Shown here in pieces: positions 1 through 10,300 of a stretch of 29,000 bases of DNA; within the stretch, counting starts at the first letter, position 1; each line of letters starts with the position of its first letter. Location: NCBI GenBank assembly GCA_964592475.1, contig CAZQEZ010000053.1, forward strand, positions 1-29,000, in the 5' to 3' direction. The position numbers and the translations under genes were made by a program. The notes beneath the pieces were generated by a model. That model saw only the letters and a list, made by a program, of their open reading frames with translations, was not told the origin of the DNA and searched no databases. The DNA comes from CAZQEZ01 sp964592475 (GTDB taxonomy: Bacteria > Bacteroidota > Bacteroidia > Cytophagales > Cyclobacteriaceae).

Positions 1-3000
1 TCTTCATTCACCCTGGCCACAAATTTTTTAAACAACTCAAAAGCCTCAAATTTGTAAATGAGCAATGGATCTTTCTGTTCGTAAACCGCATTTTGTACTG
101 ACTGCTTCAAGTCGTCCATTTCCCTTAAATGTTCCTTCCAGTTTTGGTCAATTAATGCAAGTGAAGCATATTTTTCCAAAGATTTTATTAATTCACGTCC
201 ATTATTTTCTACAGTTTTTTCAAGATTTGATGCCACACCTATTTGCTTTTTACCATCAGTAAATGGTACCAATACATCTTTGAGGGTAGCGCCTCTATTT
301 TTATGAATATCCTTTAATATGGGAGCAGATTTTTCTCTTATATTATCATTTTTGCGCTTGTAATGCTTATAAGATTCTTTATAAAGATTGGCCGCTAATT
401 CATTTTCTTTTGTTTTTAAAAACTCATCTTCCTCGATTTGATAATCAAGTCCCAATACGCTTAAACAGTTCAGTTTAAAAGCATCATAATTTTCCGATGC
501 TTTATTGTTTAAAACTATATCTTCACAGGTGTCATATAAAATATTCATAATGTCCAGCTGCAAGCGTTCTCCCTGCAAGGCATTTTTTCTTCTTTTATAA
601 ATTAATTCACGCTGTGAGTTCATCACGTTATCATACTCTAGCAGCCTTTTTCTAATGCCAAAGTTGTTTTCTTCCACTTTCTTTTGGGCGCGTTCTATCG
701 ATTTACTGATCATGCCGTGCTGAATTACTTCACCCTCTTTTAATCCCATGCGGTCCATTAGAGAAGCAATTCTGTCAGAACCAAACAAACGCATCAGGTT
801 ATCTTCAAGCGACACGAAAAATTGTGAGCTTCCCGGATCACCTTGCCTGCCTGATCTACCCCTAAGCTGTCGGTCAACTCTTCGTGATTCATGTCGTTCG
901 GTACCAATAATTGCCAAACCCCCGGCGGCTTTTGACTCGGGCGTTAGTTTAATATCTGTACCCCTACCGGCCATGTTGGTAGCAATGGTTACTGTGCCTG
1001 GCTTACCTGCTGTAGCCACTACTTCTGCTTCTCGTTGGTGTTGTTTAGCATTCAACACCTGATGTTGAATTTTTGCTATATGTAGCATTCGGCTAAGCAA
1101 TTCAGAGATTTCTACTGATGTGGTACCTACCAAAACTGGACGGCCCTTATTGGTAAGATCTACTATTTCATCCCGAACAGCATTAAATTTTTCACGCATG
1201 GTTTTAAAAACCTTATCATGCATATCTTTTCTAACACATGGATCATTAGTAGGGATTACTACTACATCCAGTTTGTAAATTTCCCAAAACTCACCTGCTT
1301 CTGTTTCGGCAGTACCTGTCATGCCGGCAAGTTTGTGGTACATTCTAAAATAGTTTTGCAAAGTGACAGTAGCATAAGTTTGGGTTGCGTCTTCTACCTT
1401 TACATTTTCTTTGGCTTCTATGGCCTGGTGTAGTCCATCTGAGTAGCGACGGCCTTCCATGATCCTTCCGGTTTGCTCATCCACTATTTTCACCTTACTA
1501 TCCATTATTACGTATTCGGTATCTTTTTCAAATAGTGTGTAGGCTTTCAAAAGCTGATTTACCGTATGAATTCGATCCGTTTTAGCTGTATAATCGGCTA
1601 TTAACTCATCTTTTCTGCTAAGTTTATCTTGTTCACTTATTTCAGGATCATTTTCTATAGTAGCAATTTCAATTCCAATATCGGGTAAAATAAAAAATCC
1701 GGCCTCTTCATTTTCATTAGTAATAAAATCAATTCCTTTTTCCGTTACATCTATGCTATTATGCTTTTCATCTATAGTAAAATATAGCGGTGCATCTGCT
1801 TCAGGCATTTGCTTCTGGTTATCTTGCAGATAAAAATTCTCGGTTTTTTGCAAGATTTGCTTCATACCCATTTCACTAAGGTACTTGATTAAGGGTTTGT
1901 ATTTTGGTAACCCACGGTAGGCTCTAAACAAAGCTAAACCACCTTCTTTTTCGTCACCGTCTTTAATTAATTTTTTTGCATCCAATAGATATTGAGAAAC
2001 TAATTTTCGTTGGGCTTCAAATAATTTTGCTACCCTCGGTTTCAAATCATGAAATTGATGTTCATCTCCTTTGGGTACAGGTCCTGAGATAATCAAAGGC
2101 GTACGTGCCTCGTCAATCAATACAGAGTCAACCTCATCTACCATGGTATAATGATGCTTTCGTTGCACCAGGTCTTCAGTTTCCCTTGCCATATTGTCGC
2201 GTAGATAATCGAAGCCAAATTCATTATTGGTACCGTAAGTAATATCGGCAAGGTAAGCTTGTCTTCTTTCTTCAGAATTGGGCTGATACTTGTCTACACA
2301 ATCTACTTTCAATCCATGAAATTCAAAAATAGGGCCCATCCATTCTGAATCGCGTTTGGCTAAGTAATTATTTACCGTGACAATGTGTACACCTCTACGA
2401 GCTAAAGCATTTAGAAATGCCGGTAAGGTAGCTACCAAAGTTTTACCTTCACCGGTAGCCATCTCCGCAATTTTACCTTGGTGTAATACTACTCCTCCTA
2501 GCAATTGTACATCGTAATGAACCATCTGCCAGGTAACCTCGGTGCCCCCGGCAATCCATTGATTATGCCAGATAGCATTTTCTCCTTCTATGGTTACACC
2601 TTCTCGTAGGGAAGCTACTTGCTTATCCCAAAGATTTGCCTTTACCACTAATTTTTCATTTTCTTTTAGACGGCGTGCGGTTTCTTTCACAACGGCAAAT
2701 GCTTGCGGAAGCACTTTTTCCAGTGATTTCTCCAAAGACTCATTGCGATCTTCTTCAAGTTGATCTATTTTATCAAAAACACCTTCTTTTTCCTGAATAT
2801 TCATGTCAGGATTGTCCTCAACTTGTTGGTGAAGGTCTGCAATTTGATCATCAATATCTTTAAGGTCGCTATCAATAATATCTCTTATCTCGTCAGTTTT
2901 TCCTCTAAGCTCATCGTCGCTCAAATCCTGGAGTTGTGCAAAAGCTTCATTTATCTCTCCCACAACTGGCCACAATAACTTAATATCTCTTTCTGATTTG

Positions 3001-3044
3001 GTACCAAAAATTTTGGTCACACCTTTGGTAATAAATTCAATCAT
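1..3044 (-). CDS. secA: Preprotein translocase ATPase SecA (3' end outside window)
   Basis: SecA is the ATP-driven motor that pushes unfolded preproteins through SecYEG in the inner membrane. The reading frame is open from an ATG at 3042-3044 to the window edge, about 1014 residues. The missing part should be roughly the last 100 residues, including any C-terminal zinc-binding tail. Visible motifs are Walker A GEGKT (residues 198-202), Walker B DEVDSVLIDEA (from 303) and the late helicase motifs TNMAGRGTDI and QLRGRSGRQGDPG. The spacing between Walker A and Walker B (about 102 residues) matches E. coli SecA, but Walker A lies about 93 residues later. The extra length is an acidic, charged, probably coiled segment at about residues 50-120, which is usual in Bacteroidota SecA. 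The gene is 66 bp downstream of dapF and has its own promoter in that gap. The identification is secure. Confidence 0.97.
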   Translation of the reverse strand, partial: MIEFITKGVTKIFGTKSERDIKLLWPVVGEINEAFAQLQDLSDDELRGKTDEIRDIIDSDLKDIDDQIADLHQQVEDNPDMNIQEKEGVFDKIDQLEEDRNESLEKSLEKVLPQAFAVVKETARRLKENEKLVVKANLWDKQVASLREGVTIEGENAIWHNQWIAGGTEVTWQMVHYDVQLLGGVVLHQGKIAEMATGEGKTLVATLPAFLNALARRGVHIVTVNNYLAKRDSEWMGPIFEFHGLKVDCVDKYQPNSEERRQAYLADITYGTNNEFGFDYLRDNMARETEDLVQRKHHYTMVDEVDSVLIDEARTPLIISGPVPKGDEHQFHDLKPRVAKLFEAQRKLVSQYLLDAKKLIKDGDEKEGGLALFRAYRGLPKYKPLIKYLSEMGMKQILQKTENFYLQDNQKQMPEADAPLYFTIDEKHNSIDVTEKGIDFITNENEEAGFFILPDIGIEIATIENDPEISEQDKLSRKDELIADYTAKTDRIHTVNQLLKAYTLFEKDTEYVIMDSKVKIVDEQTGRIMEGRRYSDGLHQAIEAKENVKVEDATQTYATVTLQNYFRMYHKLAGMTGTAETEAGEFWEIYKLDVVVIPTNDPCVRKDMHDKVFKTMREKFNAVRDEIVDLTNKGRPVLVGTTSVEISELLSRMLHIAKIQHQVLNAKQHQREAEVVATAGKPGTVTIATNMAGRGTDIKLTPESKAAGGLAIIGTERHESRRVDRQLRGRSGRQGDPGSSQFFVSLEDNLMRLFGSDRIASLMDRMGLKEGEVIQHGMISKSIERAQKKVEENNFGIRKRLLEYDNVMNSQRELIYKRRKNALQGERLQLDIMNILYDTCEDIVLNNKASENYDAFKLNCLSVLGLDYQIEEDEFLKTKENELAANLYKESYKHYKRKNDNIREKSAPILKDIHKNRGATLKDVLVPFTDGKKQIGVASNLEKTVENNGRELIKSLEKYASLALIDQNWKEHLREMDDLKQSVQNAVYEQKDPLLIYKFEAFELFKKFVARVNE

Positions 3045-3075
3045 GTATTTCTATGCTTTATTTGCTAATTTGATT

Positions 3076-3108
3076 CAAATATAAAATTATACGGAGTAGC
3101 TTCACAAA
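3076..3108 (-). promoter_or_regulatory. Bacteroidetes-type promoter for secA
   Basis: On the minus strand a TTTG (-33 element, 3105-3108) is followed after 21 bases by TATATTTG (3076-3083), an exact match to the Bacteroidetes sigma-ABfr -7 box TAnnTTTG at the accepted 19-21 base spacing. Transcription would start near 3070, giving a leader of about 25 bases to the secA ATG. The -33 box sits right next to the dapF stop codon, so secA can be transcribed independently of dapF. The match is seen; the activity is inferred. Confidence 0.55.
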
Positions 3109-3110
3109 TA

Positions 3111-3884
3111 TTATACCTCAATTTGACCTTCAAAAACTAATTTTGCTGGGCCTATTAAGTAAATTTGGCTAAACTTCCCGTTTTCCCTTTTAAAGCTAAC
3201 CTGCAAGTTGCCTCCTAATGTTTTGATCTTTACCGGGCTGCTATAATTTTTTAAGCTTGCTGCCAAAGCTACTGCTGTTACCCCCGTGCCGCATGACAAT
3301 GTTTCATTCTCTACACCTCTTTCATAAGTTCTTACAGATACAACATTGTTAGGTTCTAATTTTACAAAGTTAACATTAGTTCCTTTTTCTCCATAGGGTT
3401 GGCCATATCTTATCGACTTTCCTTTCTCCAATACAGGAAAATTTTCTAATTCTTCAACATATTGTATATAATGAGGTGAGCCAGTATTTAAGTAGCAGTC
3501 CTCTCCTAAAGTTTCAATATTCTCTACATCATTCATTTTTAAATGAACGAGCTCATTTTTTATAAAACCCTCATGCTCGCCATCAACGGCTAAAAACCGT
3601 GCTTTATCATTTATTAAACCTAGTTTTTGAGTAAAAATTATTGTACAGCGACTTGCATTGCCGCAAAAGCTTTGACTACCATCAGGATTAAAGAATATCA
3701 TTTCAAAATCAAACTCAGAGTGATTTTCAATCAGTACTAGTCCATCTGCTCCTACGCCAAATTTTCGATGACATAAATAAGTAATTTTTGCTTTATCCTG
3801 ATAGTCAAATACTTTTTTACGATTATCAATAAATATGAAATCGTTTCCGGTACCTTGATATTTATAGAAGTTAGTTTTAATCAT
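3111..3884 (-). CDS. dapF: Diaminopimelate epimerase DapF
   Basis: A 257-residue protein that interconverts LL- and meso-diaminopimelate, the last step before lysine and the source of the peptidoglycan cross-linking residue. It is a cytoplasmic, cofactor-independent racemase that uses two cysteines. Both are present: Cys74 in SFCGNASRC and Cys198 in LSCGTGVTAVAL, equivalent to the Cys73/Cys217 pair of the H. influenzae enzyme. The N-terminal GTGNDF and the FNPDGS motif before the first cysteine are also typical. The length is slightly short of the usual 270-280, without loss of any motif. The ATG at 3882-3884 gives a normal N-terminus, with a TAnnTTTG box 19 bases upstream. It lies upstream of secA on the same strand. 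Confidence 0.95.
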   Translation of the reverse strand: MIKTNFYKYQGTGNDFIFIDNRKKVFDYQDKAKITYLCHRKFGVGADGLVLIENHSEFDFEMIFFNPDGSQSFCGNASRCTIIFTQKLGLINDKARFLAVDGEHEGFIKNELVHLKMNDVENIETLGEDCYLNTGSPHYIQYVEELENFPVLEKGKSIRYGQPYGEKGTNVNFVKLEPNNVVSVRTYERGVENETLSCGTGVTAVALAASLKNYSSPVKIKTLGGNLQVSFKRENGKFSQIYLIGPAKLVFEGQIEV

Positions 3885-4325
3885 TAATTAAATAATTAAG
3901 GTCAAAAGTAAATAAATATTGGCAGCAGTACTTTAATAATGTTTTATAAATTTAAAATATTAGCATCAGACGAGTAGATATTCTATGTCAGGATGTTATT
4001 AATAGGGTAGAAATAATGATTATTTTGTTTGCGCACTGAGCCTAATAACACAAGATAACACCTGGAGATTTTAAAAAATATCTGAAATATAAAAAAATTA
4101 TTTTTATTGTGATTTGTAACATTTTCTATTAAAAAGTCAAAAAATATGGCCTATTCATGAATTTAATATTGTAATTCAGTCATGGTCAATACTTTGACAA
4201 CAATATAAATCACTAAAAATATTATTTTTATCTTGTAATATAATGGCCAATATTACATTTCCCGGTTACCTAATGATTCGATAATTGTATGTAATTTAGT
4301 TAATTAGAATTTAATCACTATTTTC
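3885..4325. other. AT-rich divergent intergenic region between dapF and the giant surface-protein gene
   Basis: This is 441 bases with no convincing reading frame and no tRNA- or rRNA-like structure. It must carry the divergent promoters of dapF (minus) and the giant gene (plus). The dapF side has an exact -7 box. On the plus side I find no full TAnnTTTG; the closest is TAATTTAG about 30 bases before the giant-gene ATG. Long A/T runs dominate, with a weak short inverted repeat (TAATAT...ATATTA) around 4239-4258. At this length a 5' leader or operator sites for the giant gene are possible but not demonstrated. Confidence 0.5.
3903..3910 (-). promoter_or_regulatory. Candidate -7 box for dapF
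   Basis: The minus strand reads TACTTTTG, an exact TAnnTTTG, 18 bases before the dapF ATG. No TTTG or TTG is found 19-21 bases upstream, so only half of the consensus is present. It is a plausible start site for dapF transcription, though short matches like this occur by chance in AT-rich DNA. Confidence 0.35.
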
Positions 4326-7300
4326 ATGAGGTTATTATATATTGCAGTTTTTATTCTTTTTTTCTTATCCAAAGCTTTTTCTCAGGAAGGTGGAATAGCC
4401 GGCAACTGTGGTGACGGGCGTGATAACGATGGTGATGGTTTTGTTGATTGCTACGACAAAGACTGCATTGCTGAGCTTGTTTGCGAAGATTTTTTTCTAA
4501 ACAACGATGCTACCTGCGAAGTAAGGCCTGATTCATTTCCAAAATTTACTATCCGAAAGCTATGGTTTACTGAAAAAAGGTCGGTTACCAATCACACTAC
4601 TTTAATTGTTGGTGATATAAAGGGAAATGATGGCATACCTGAAATAATTGGTACTCAAAGAGGTGAAAAATCAATAAGAATGTTTGATGGTCGTAATGGC
4701 GATTTGATTGCATCCAAAACATTGAATTATGATTGGTGGTTTCAGGAATATTTAGCGATGGGGCGTATAGGTCCCGACCCGGCTTGTGGCATGATATTCA
4801 TGGGAAATCACAATAGGATATTTGCTTTAGATTGTGATCTTAATGTGGTGTGGCAAACCGGTAGTGGTGGTATACCACATGCTTATAATAATGAGCCTGT
4901 AGTAAGTTTGGCTGATTTTAATCAGGATGGCAGGGCAGAACTTTATTATTACAACGAGATAAGGGATGCACTTACCGGCCAGATAATCGTAAAAGGAACA
5001 GGTGATTGGAACAGAAAAGGAAATGTAGGATCATTAGCGGTCGATGTCAATCCTGCCAGTCCTGGCTTGGAGCTTATCATGGGTCTCACCATTTATAATG
5101 TAGATATAGCCACCGGCAATCTTACTATCTGGAGGGATCAATCAGCTAACTATTATCCCAAATTAAGAACCACAGGTGATAATAACAACCGCAACTTCAT
5201 CTCAGTAGCTGATTATGATTTGGATGGGACAATGGATGTAATTGCCAACGGTGCTATTGGCAGTGTTGTAGGTGCATCATGTGTTTATTATTGGAACTTA
5301 GGCACTGACGTAGTCAAAACATTTGAAACTCCAAATAACTGGTATCAGGGTACCGGCAGAGTGAATCTGGCTAATATTGATGATATTCCAGGTTTAAATG
5401 CAACTTTCGTAACAGGAACTAAGCTTTATGCCCTGGATGAAAATTTTGATCTCAAATGGGATATAGATATTCAAGAATTGAGTTCCGGTAATACAGGTTC
5501 TTCGGTATTCGATTTTAACGGAGATGGTAAAAGCGAAATCGTGTATAGAGATGAACGGTTTTTATACATTCTACAAGATGGTGTAGATGGAGGAGGCAAC
5601 CCGGCCGGTATCATAAGGCAGGCTTTCCCTTGTAGGTCACGTACCGGTCGTGAATATCCGATTGTGGCCGATGTAAATGGTGATGGTGAAACAGAGATTT
5701 GTATTGCCTGTCAGCATCCCTCAGAACCAGATATCAATCCTAAAGAAACTGGCCAGATCGTTGTGTTTGCCAGCGATGGAGAAAGATGGGTACCCGCACG
5801 AAAGATGTGGAACCAGCATGGCTACTTCAATGTAAACGTTAATGATGATCTTACCATTCCTGTAGAGCAGCAAAAGCACCATTTGGTTTTCTCTGATGTG
5901 CTGTGTGAGCTGGACGCGAGTGGTAATCCTATTCCGGGTGAAGTGCGACCTCTGAATAGTTTTCAAAATAATTCTCCTTACCTGGATATCAATGGCTGCC
6001 CCAGTTACGCGGCTCCCGATATTACTTTTGCCGAGGCTGATATCGATATTAATGCGCCTATTTGTCCCGAGACTAATTTTTCTACCTCATTTTATATAAA
6101 AAATAATGGCGATGTACCTATCAATGATGATTTAAACATTACCTTTTACAAAGGCGATCCGAATGCCGGTGGTCAAAAACTCAATACCCAAACGCTATAT
6201 GTAAATAGACTTCTATCAGGTGATTCATTGTTGATTGATAGCGTAGTGGTACAAGGAGATGGTACCGCATTCGATTTATACATATGGCTCAACAATCCAA
6301 ATACCATTAAAGAATGCAGTGAGGATAATAACATCGCAATGTCCCGGGTAGTCCCATTGCCCTTTAATGTAGAAGCAGTCAAAATCGGTGATAATTTTAA
6401 ATGTGACCCGGCCTTTCCTGATAATGGAAGTGCAGAAGCATTTGTAGTCGATGGAACAGATTCTCTTACAGCAGGCTATACCTTTTATTGGTACGATGCA
6501 GCCGTGGATACCCTGGAATCCACCGGGGCAATAGTTGGAGGCCTGGGCAATGGTAGCTTTTATGTACGAGCTACAAACGATGCGATAGGCTGTGGCTCCG
6601 ACACGGCAACTGTTACTATAAATACTGTATTTGATGTACCGGTGGTAAATGTTACAGTTAAAAATGCCATGACCAGTTGTACCAATCCCAATGGAGAGCT
6701 GCAAGCTTTTGTAGATGAAAATGGATTTGATGCCTCTGCCGATTATACTTTTACCTGGTTTGAAGGAACACAGGTGTATGTAAATCAACATAGTGTAGGG
6801 CAGATAGCCACCGGACTAGAAGAACGAACCTACCTGGTGCTGGCTCAAAATGCCACCAATGGCTGTAGCGGAGTAAGAACGGGTACGGTACCACTAGACA
6901 TTACTTACCCTGATGTAGACATAACTGGTTTCACAAATATCACTAATTGTATAAACCCCTATGGAACGATGACCGCTCAAGCTACTATGAGCGGAGCGGC
7001 TGGTGATCCGTCTTTCTTTACCTTCCGTTGGTTTGCATCCAATACTGACGATCCATTGACAGAAATATTTAGTGAAACGGGCCCTGATATAGACAGTTTA
7101 GACGCCGGTTTTTACACGGTAAAAGTATTGGTGGATAGCACCCAATGTGAATCGATAGCCCAAAGTCAGGAAATAATAGATTTGACTACGATTCCTGCAG
7201 TAAATATATCGTTGGTATCAGAAAAAACTTCCTGTATACGACCCAATGGATCGCTAACGGCAACAGCCAATGGGGGCACATCCGGCTTCGATTTTGAATG

Positions 7301-10300
7301 GTTCAGGGGTATTAACACGACTATAACGCTTACCACCCCGGAAAGTACCAGTGGATCTAATGGTTCGGTTGCAGAAAACCTGACTGATATGTTTTACACG
7401 GTGAGGGCTACAGAAACGGCCACAGGATGTTTTGCCACAGATTCAATGCGAGTACCCGAGAACCCGTTGAACATTACCATTAGTAATGTAAACGTAATAC
7501 ACCAGACCATGTGTTTACCCAGGAATGGAGAAGCAGAAGCATTTGCCAGTGGCGGATCGACAGGACAATACGATTATTATTGGTTTGACAGCAACCCCGG
7601 TATTAACCCTGATACCACAATGGCAGATTTCATTGGCCAGCAATACACGGGCCTGCGAGCAGGAAATTACTGGGTAGTAGCAGCAGACCGTCAAGAACGT
7701 TGTTATTCTCCACCCAGCCTGGTTACGATTAACCCGCCGGCACCACTGCCAGATGTTAACTTTGCAGTTACACCTAACGCCACTTGTGACCCTGCCAGGC
7801 CAACTGGAGCGGTTACTGCCACTGTAGTTACTGGCAGTAACAGTGACTATTCTTTCCGCTGGTTCGAAGGGCAGACTACCAACAATAGTTTTCGTTTGCC
7901 TAACGCATCCATACCTACTGCTCAAACAATAGGGCCAAACCAAGAAACACTGATACAGGTACCCGATCAAATATATACCGTAAGATTACAAAATAATACT
8001 ACCAATTGTAATGATACCGCGGTAGTAGTGGTTCCTACCGGTCCTCCACCTACAATTACGGTCACAGCAAATAGTCAGGATGTAGATGCCTGTATACCAC
8101 CGGATGGAGAAGTAAGTGCAAATGTAGGAAGCAATACAAGTGATTATACTTTTAATTGGTATCAAGGCACTGCAATAAAGGCCACCCCTGATTTTACAGG
8201 CAGCAATGAAACAGGCCTTCGCCAGGGTGATTACACGGTGCAGGCTATTAGTAATCTCAATGGTTGTGAGTCTGATCCCCTAACTGTTAATGTTGGATAT
8301 ATTTCAGGTATAACCGACATTTCGCTTGTTTCTGATGTTTTAAATGATTGTGTATTAACTAATGGTAACATTGCGGCTTCGGTTACTGGCGGATCTGGCT
8401 CTTTCACTTACGAGTGGTTTGTTGGCCCGGATACCATACCTGGCAATTTGGTAGAAACATCACTTACTTTGAACGGATATGGGATAGGTACCTACACCAT
8501 AAAAGTAACCGATACAAATACTGGATGTATTGAAATTGATACTGCCTCGATTTTAACCACCGAAGTGGTACCGATTGTAAATGCCTCCGCAACAGATGCT
8601 ACATTATGCCCTGCCAATGGAACTATTACTGCTGAAGTTACTAATTTGGGTGGCATTTATACACAGGCTGACTATAGTTTTTATTGGTTTGAGGGTACTA
8701 ATTTCGTTGTTGACCTTGCTGATCCCGATGGTTTTCTTGAAGATTACGATGTGCGTGACGTAAGTAATTTACCAGCAGGAGATTATACTGTAATAGCTTC
8801 GCAAAACTATGGTGATTGTAGATCAGTTCCAGTTACGGTAAAAGTAAATGAAATTGCAGCACCTCCGGCCATTGCCTTTGCCAGCATAGCCAATGAAAAT
8901 TGTGCTGCGCCATTCAATGGCGAGATAACTGCAAGTGCCAGTACCTCAAATGGCCAACCGGAGCCCGGCAGTGGCTATGACTTTAGTTGGTACAATGGCA
9001 GAGTAACCAGCCTCACAGGATCAAGCACTGCTTTGCCCTCAACCGGCAACAACGTGATGGACCATACCCTTACCGGGCAAGATGGTGATCAGTATTACGC
9101 TGTAATAGTCACGAATCAAAATACCAACTGTATTGATACAGCAGATTATCGCTTATTAAATGATTTGGAAAATCCTTTTTTCGTATCACATGATAAAAAT
9201 GACCTTACAGTTTGTGGTACCCTGGGAGATATAGAAATTACAGGATTGTCAGTAGGTACCCCAACAGACTATACCTATAGCTGGCGAGCTATTGATGCAG
9301 CTAGCCCTCCATTGCCCGATGTAGATGAAACTTTGGCCAACCTGGACACTGGCAGTTACTTTGTCTCGGCAGTTTATAATGTTAACCGCTGCCCTACAAA
9401 TACGATGGAAGTACGCATAGAAGACTTATTGGAATATCCGGCAGCTTCCCTGCACCTGGTACAACCACAGATGAGCTTAAATCCTGGTTTCCTAACCGGA
9501 GAAATAGCCGCGGATGCTATAGAACAAGATGGCACCGTAGAACTATATGACTTTGACTGGCACTTTGGCAGTATACCCAATTCTATCATTCAAACATTAA
9601 ATAATACGGTAGATACTTTAATTAATAGAGTAGAAGGAGATTATCATGTGATTGCACGTAACACTACCTCCAATTGTCGCGATACTGCCTCGATGAATTT
9701 ACCTTTACTTCCGCCCACACCAGAGATCATAGAAGTGACGGTGAATCATAAAACCTGGTGTACGCCAGATAATGGATCACTGCTAGTTGATAGCTTATTG
9801 CTGGATGGCGGCGGGGATGATCTGTCAAATTATGAATTTTACTGGTACCAAGATACCTATGTAGAAGATATCAGTCAGGCAGACTTTGTAACCAGTACTC
9901 CGGCATTAACAGGCTTAAGGGAAGGAACTTACTACATTGTAGCCAGACATCAAGACTTATGGGTACAATCAAATCCCTACCAGATAGTAATAGAAGACCA
10001 GAGTGTGATACCACAAATAGCATTGGCCAGGCGACTGCCTCAAACCAGCTGTAATCCGGATCCGTCAGGACACAACGGTTTATTAAGAATAAATATCAAT
10101 GGTGGGGTTTCTCCGGCAGCTTTCAATATCACCTGGTATGCCAGCAGCAATACCTCGGGAAGCGTACTGAGCAGTACTGATACTACCGCCAGCGGACTTA
10201 CCAATAGGAACTACACGGTAGAAGTAGTGAATGCCACCACGGGATGCCTGGACAGTGCAACTTTTTTTGTGCCTTCGGATACACCGGAAGTAGGGCTGCT

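Noticed and set aside
748..1062. 104-codon plus-strand open frame
   Set aside because: It lies opposite the conserved helicase core of secA and its translation resembles no protein; it is a shadow.
4239..4258. Inverted repeat with a TGGCCA centre before the giant gene
   Set aside because: The arms are only six A/T bases and the centre is not symmetric with them; in DNA this AT-rich it is expected by chance.
6276..6791. 171-codon open frame on the minus strand inside the giant gene, and similar ones at 7515-7970 and 10309-10644
   Set aside because: They lie opposite well-supported repeats, read as low-quality protein with no domain or signal, and exist because the repeat-rich coding strand has few codons that give stops on the other strand.
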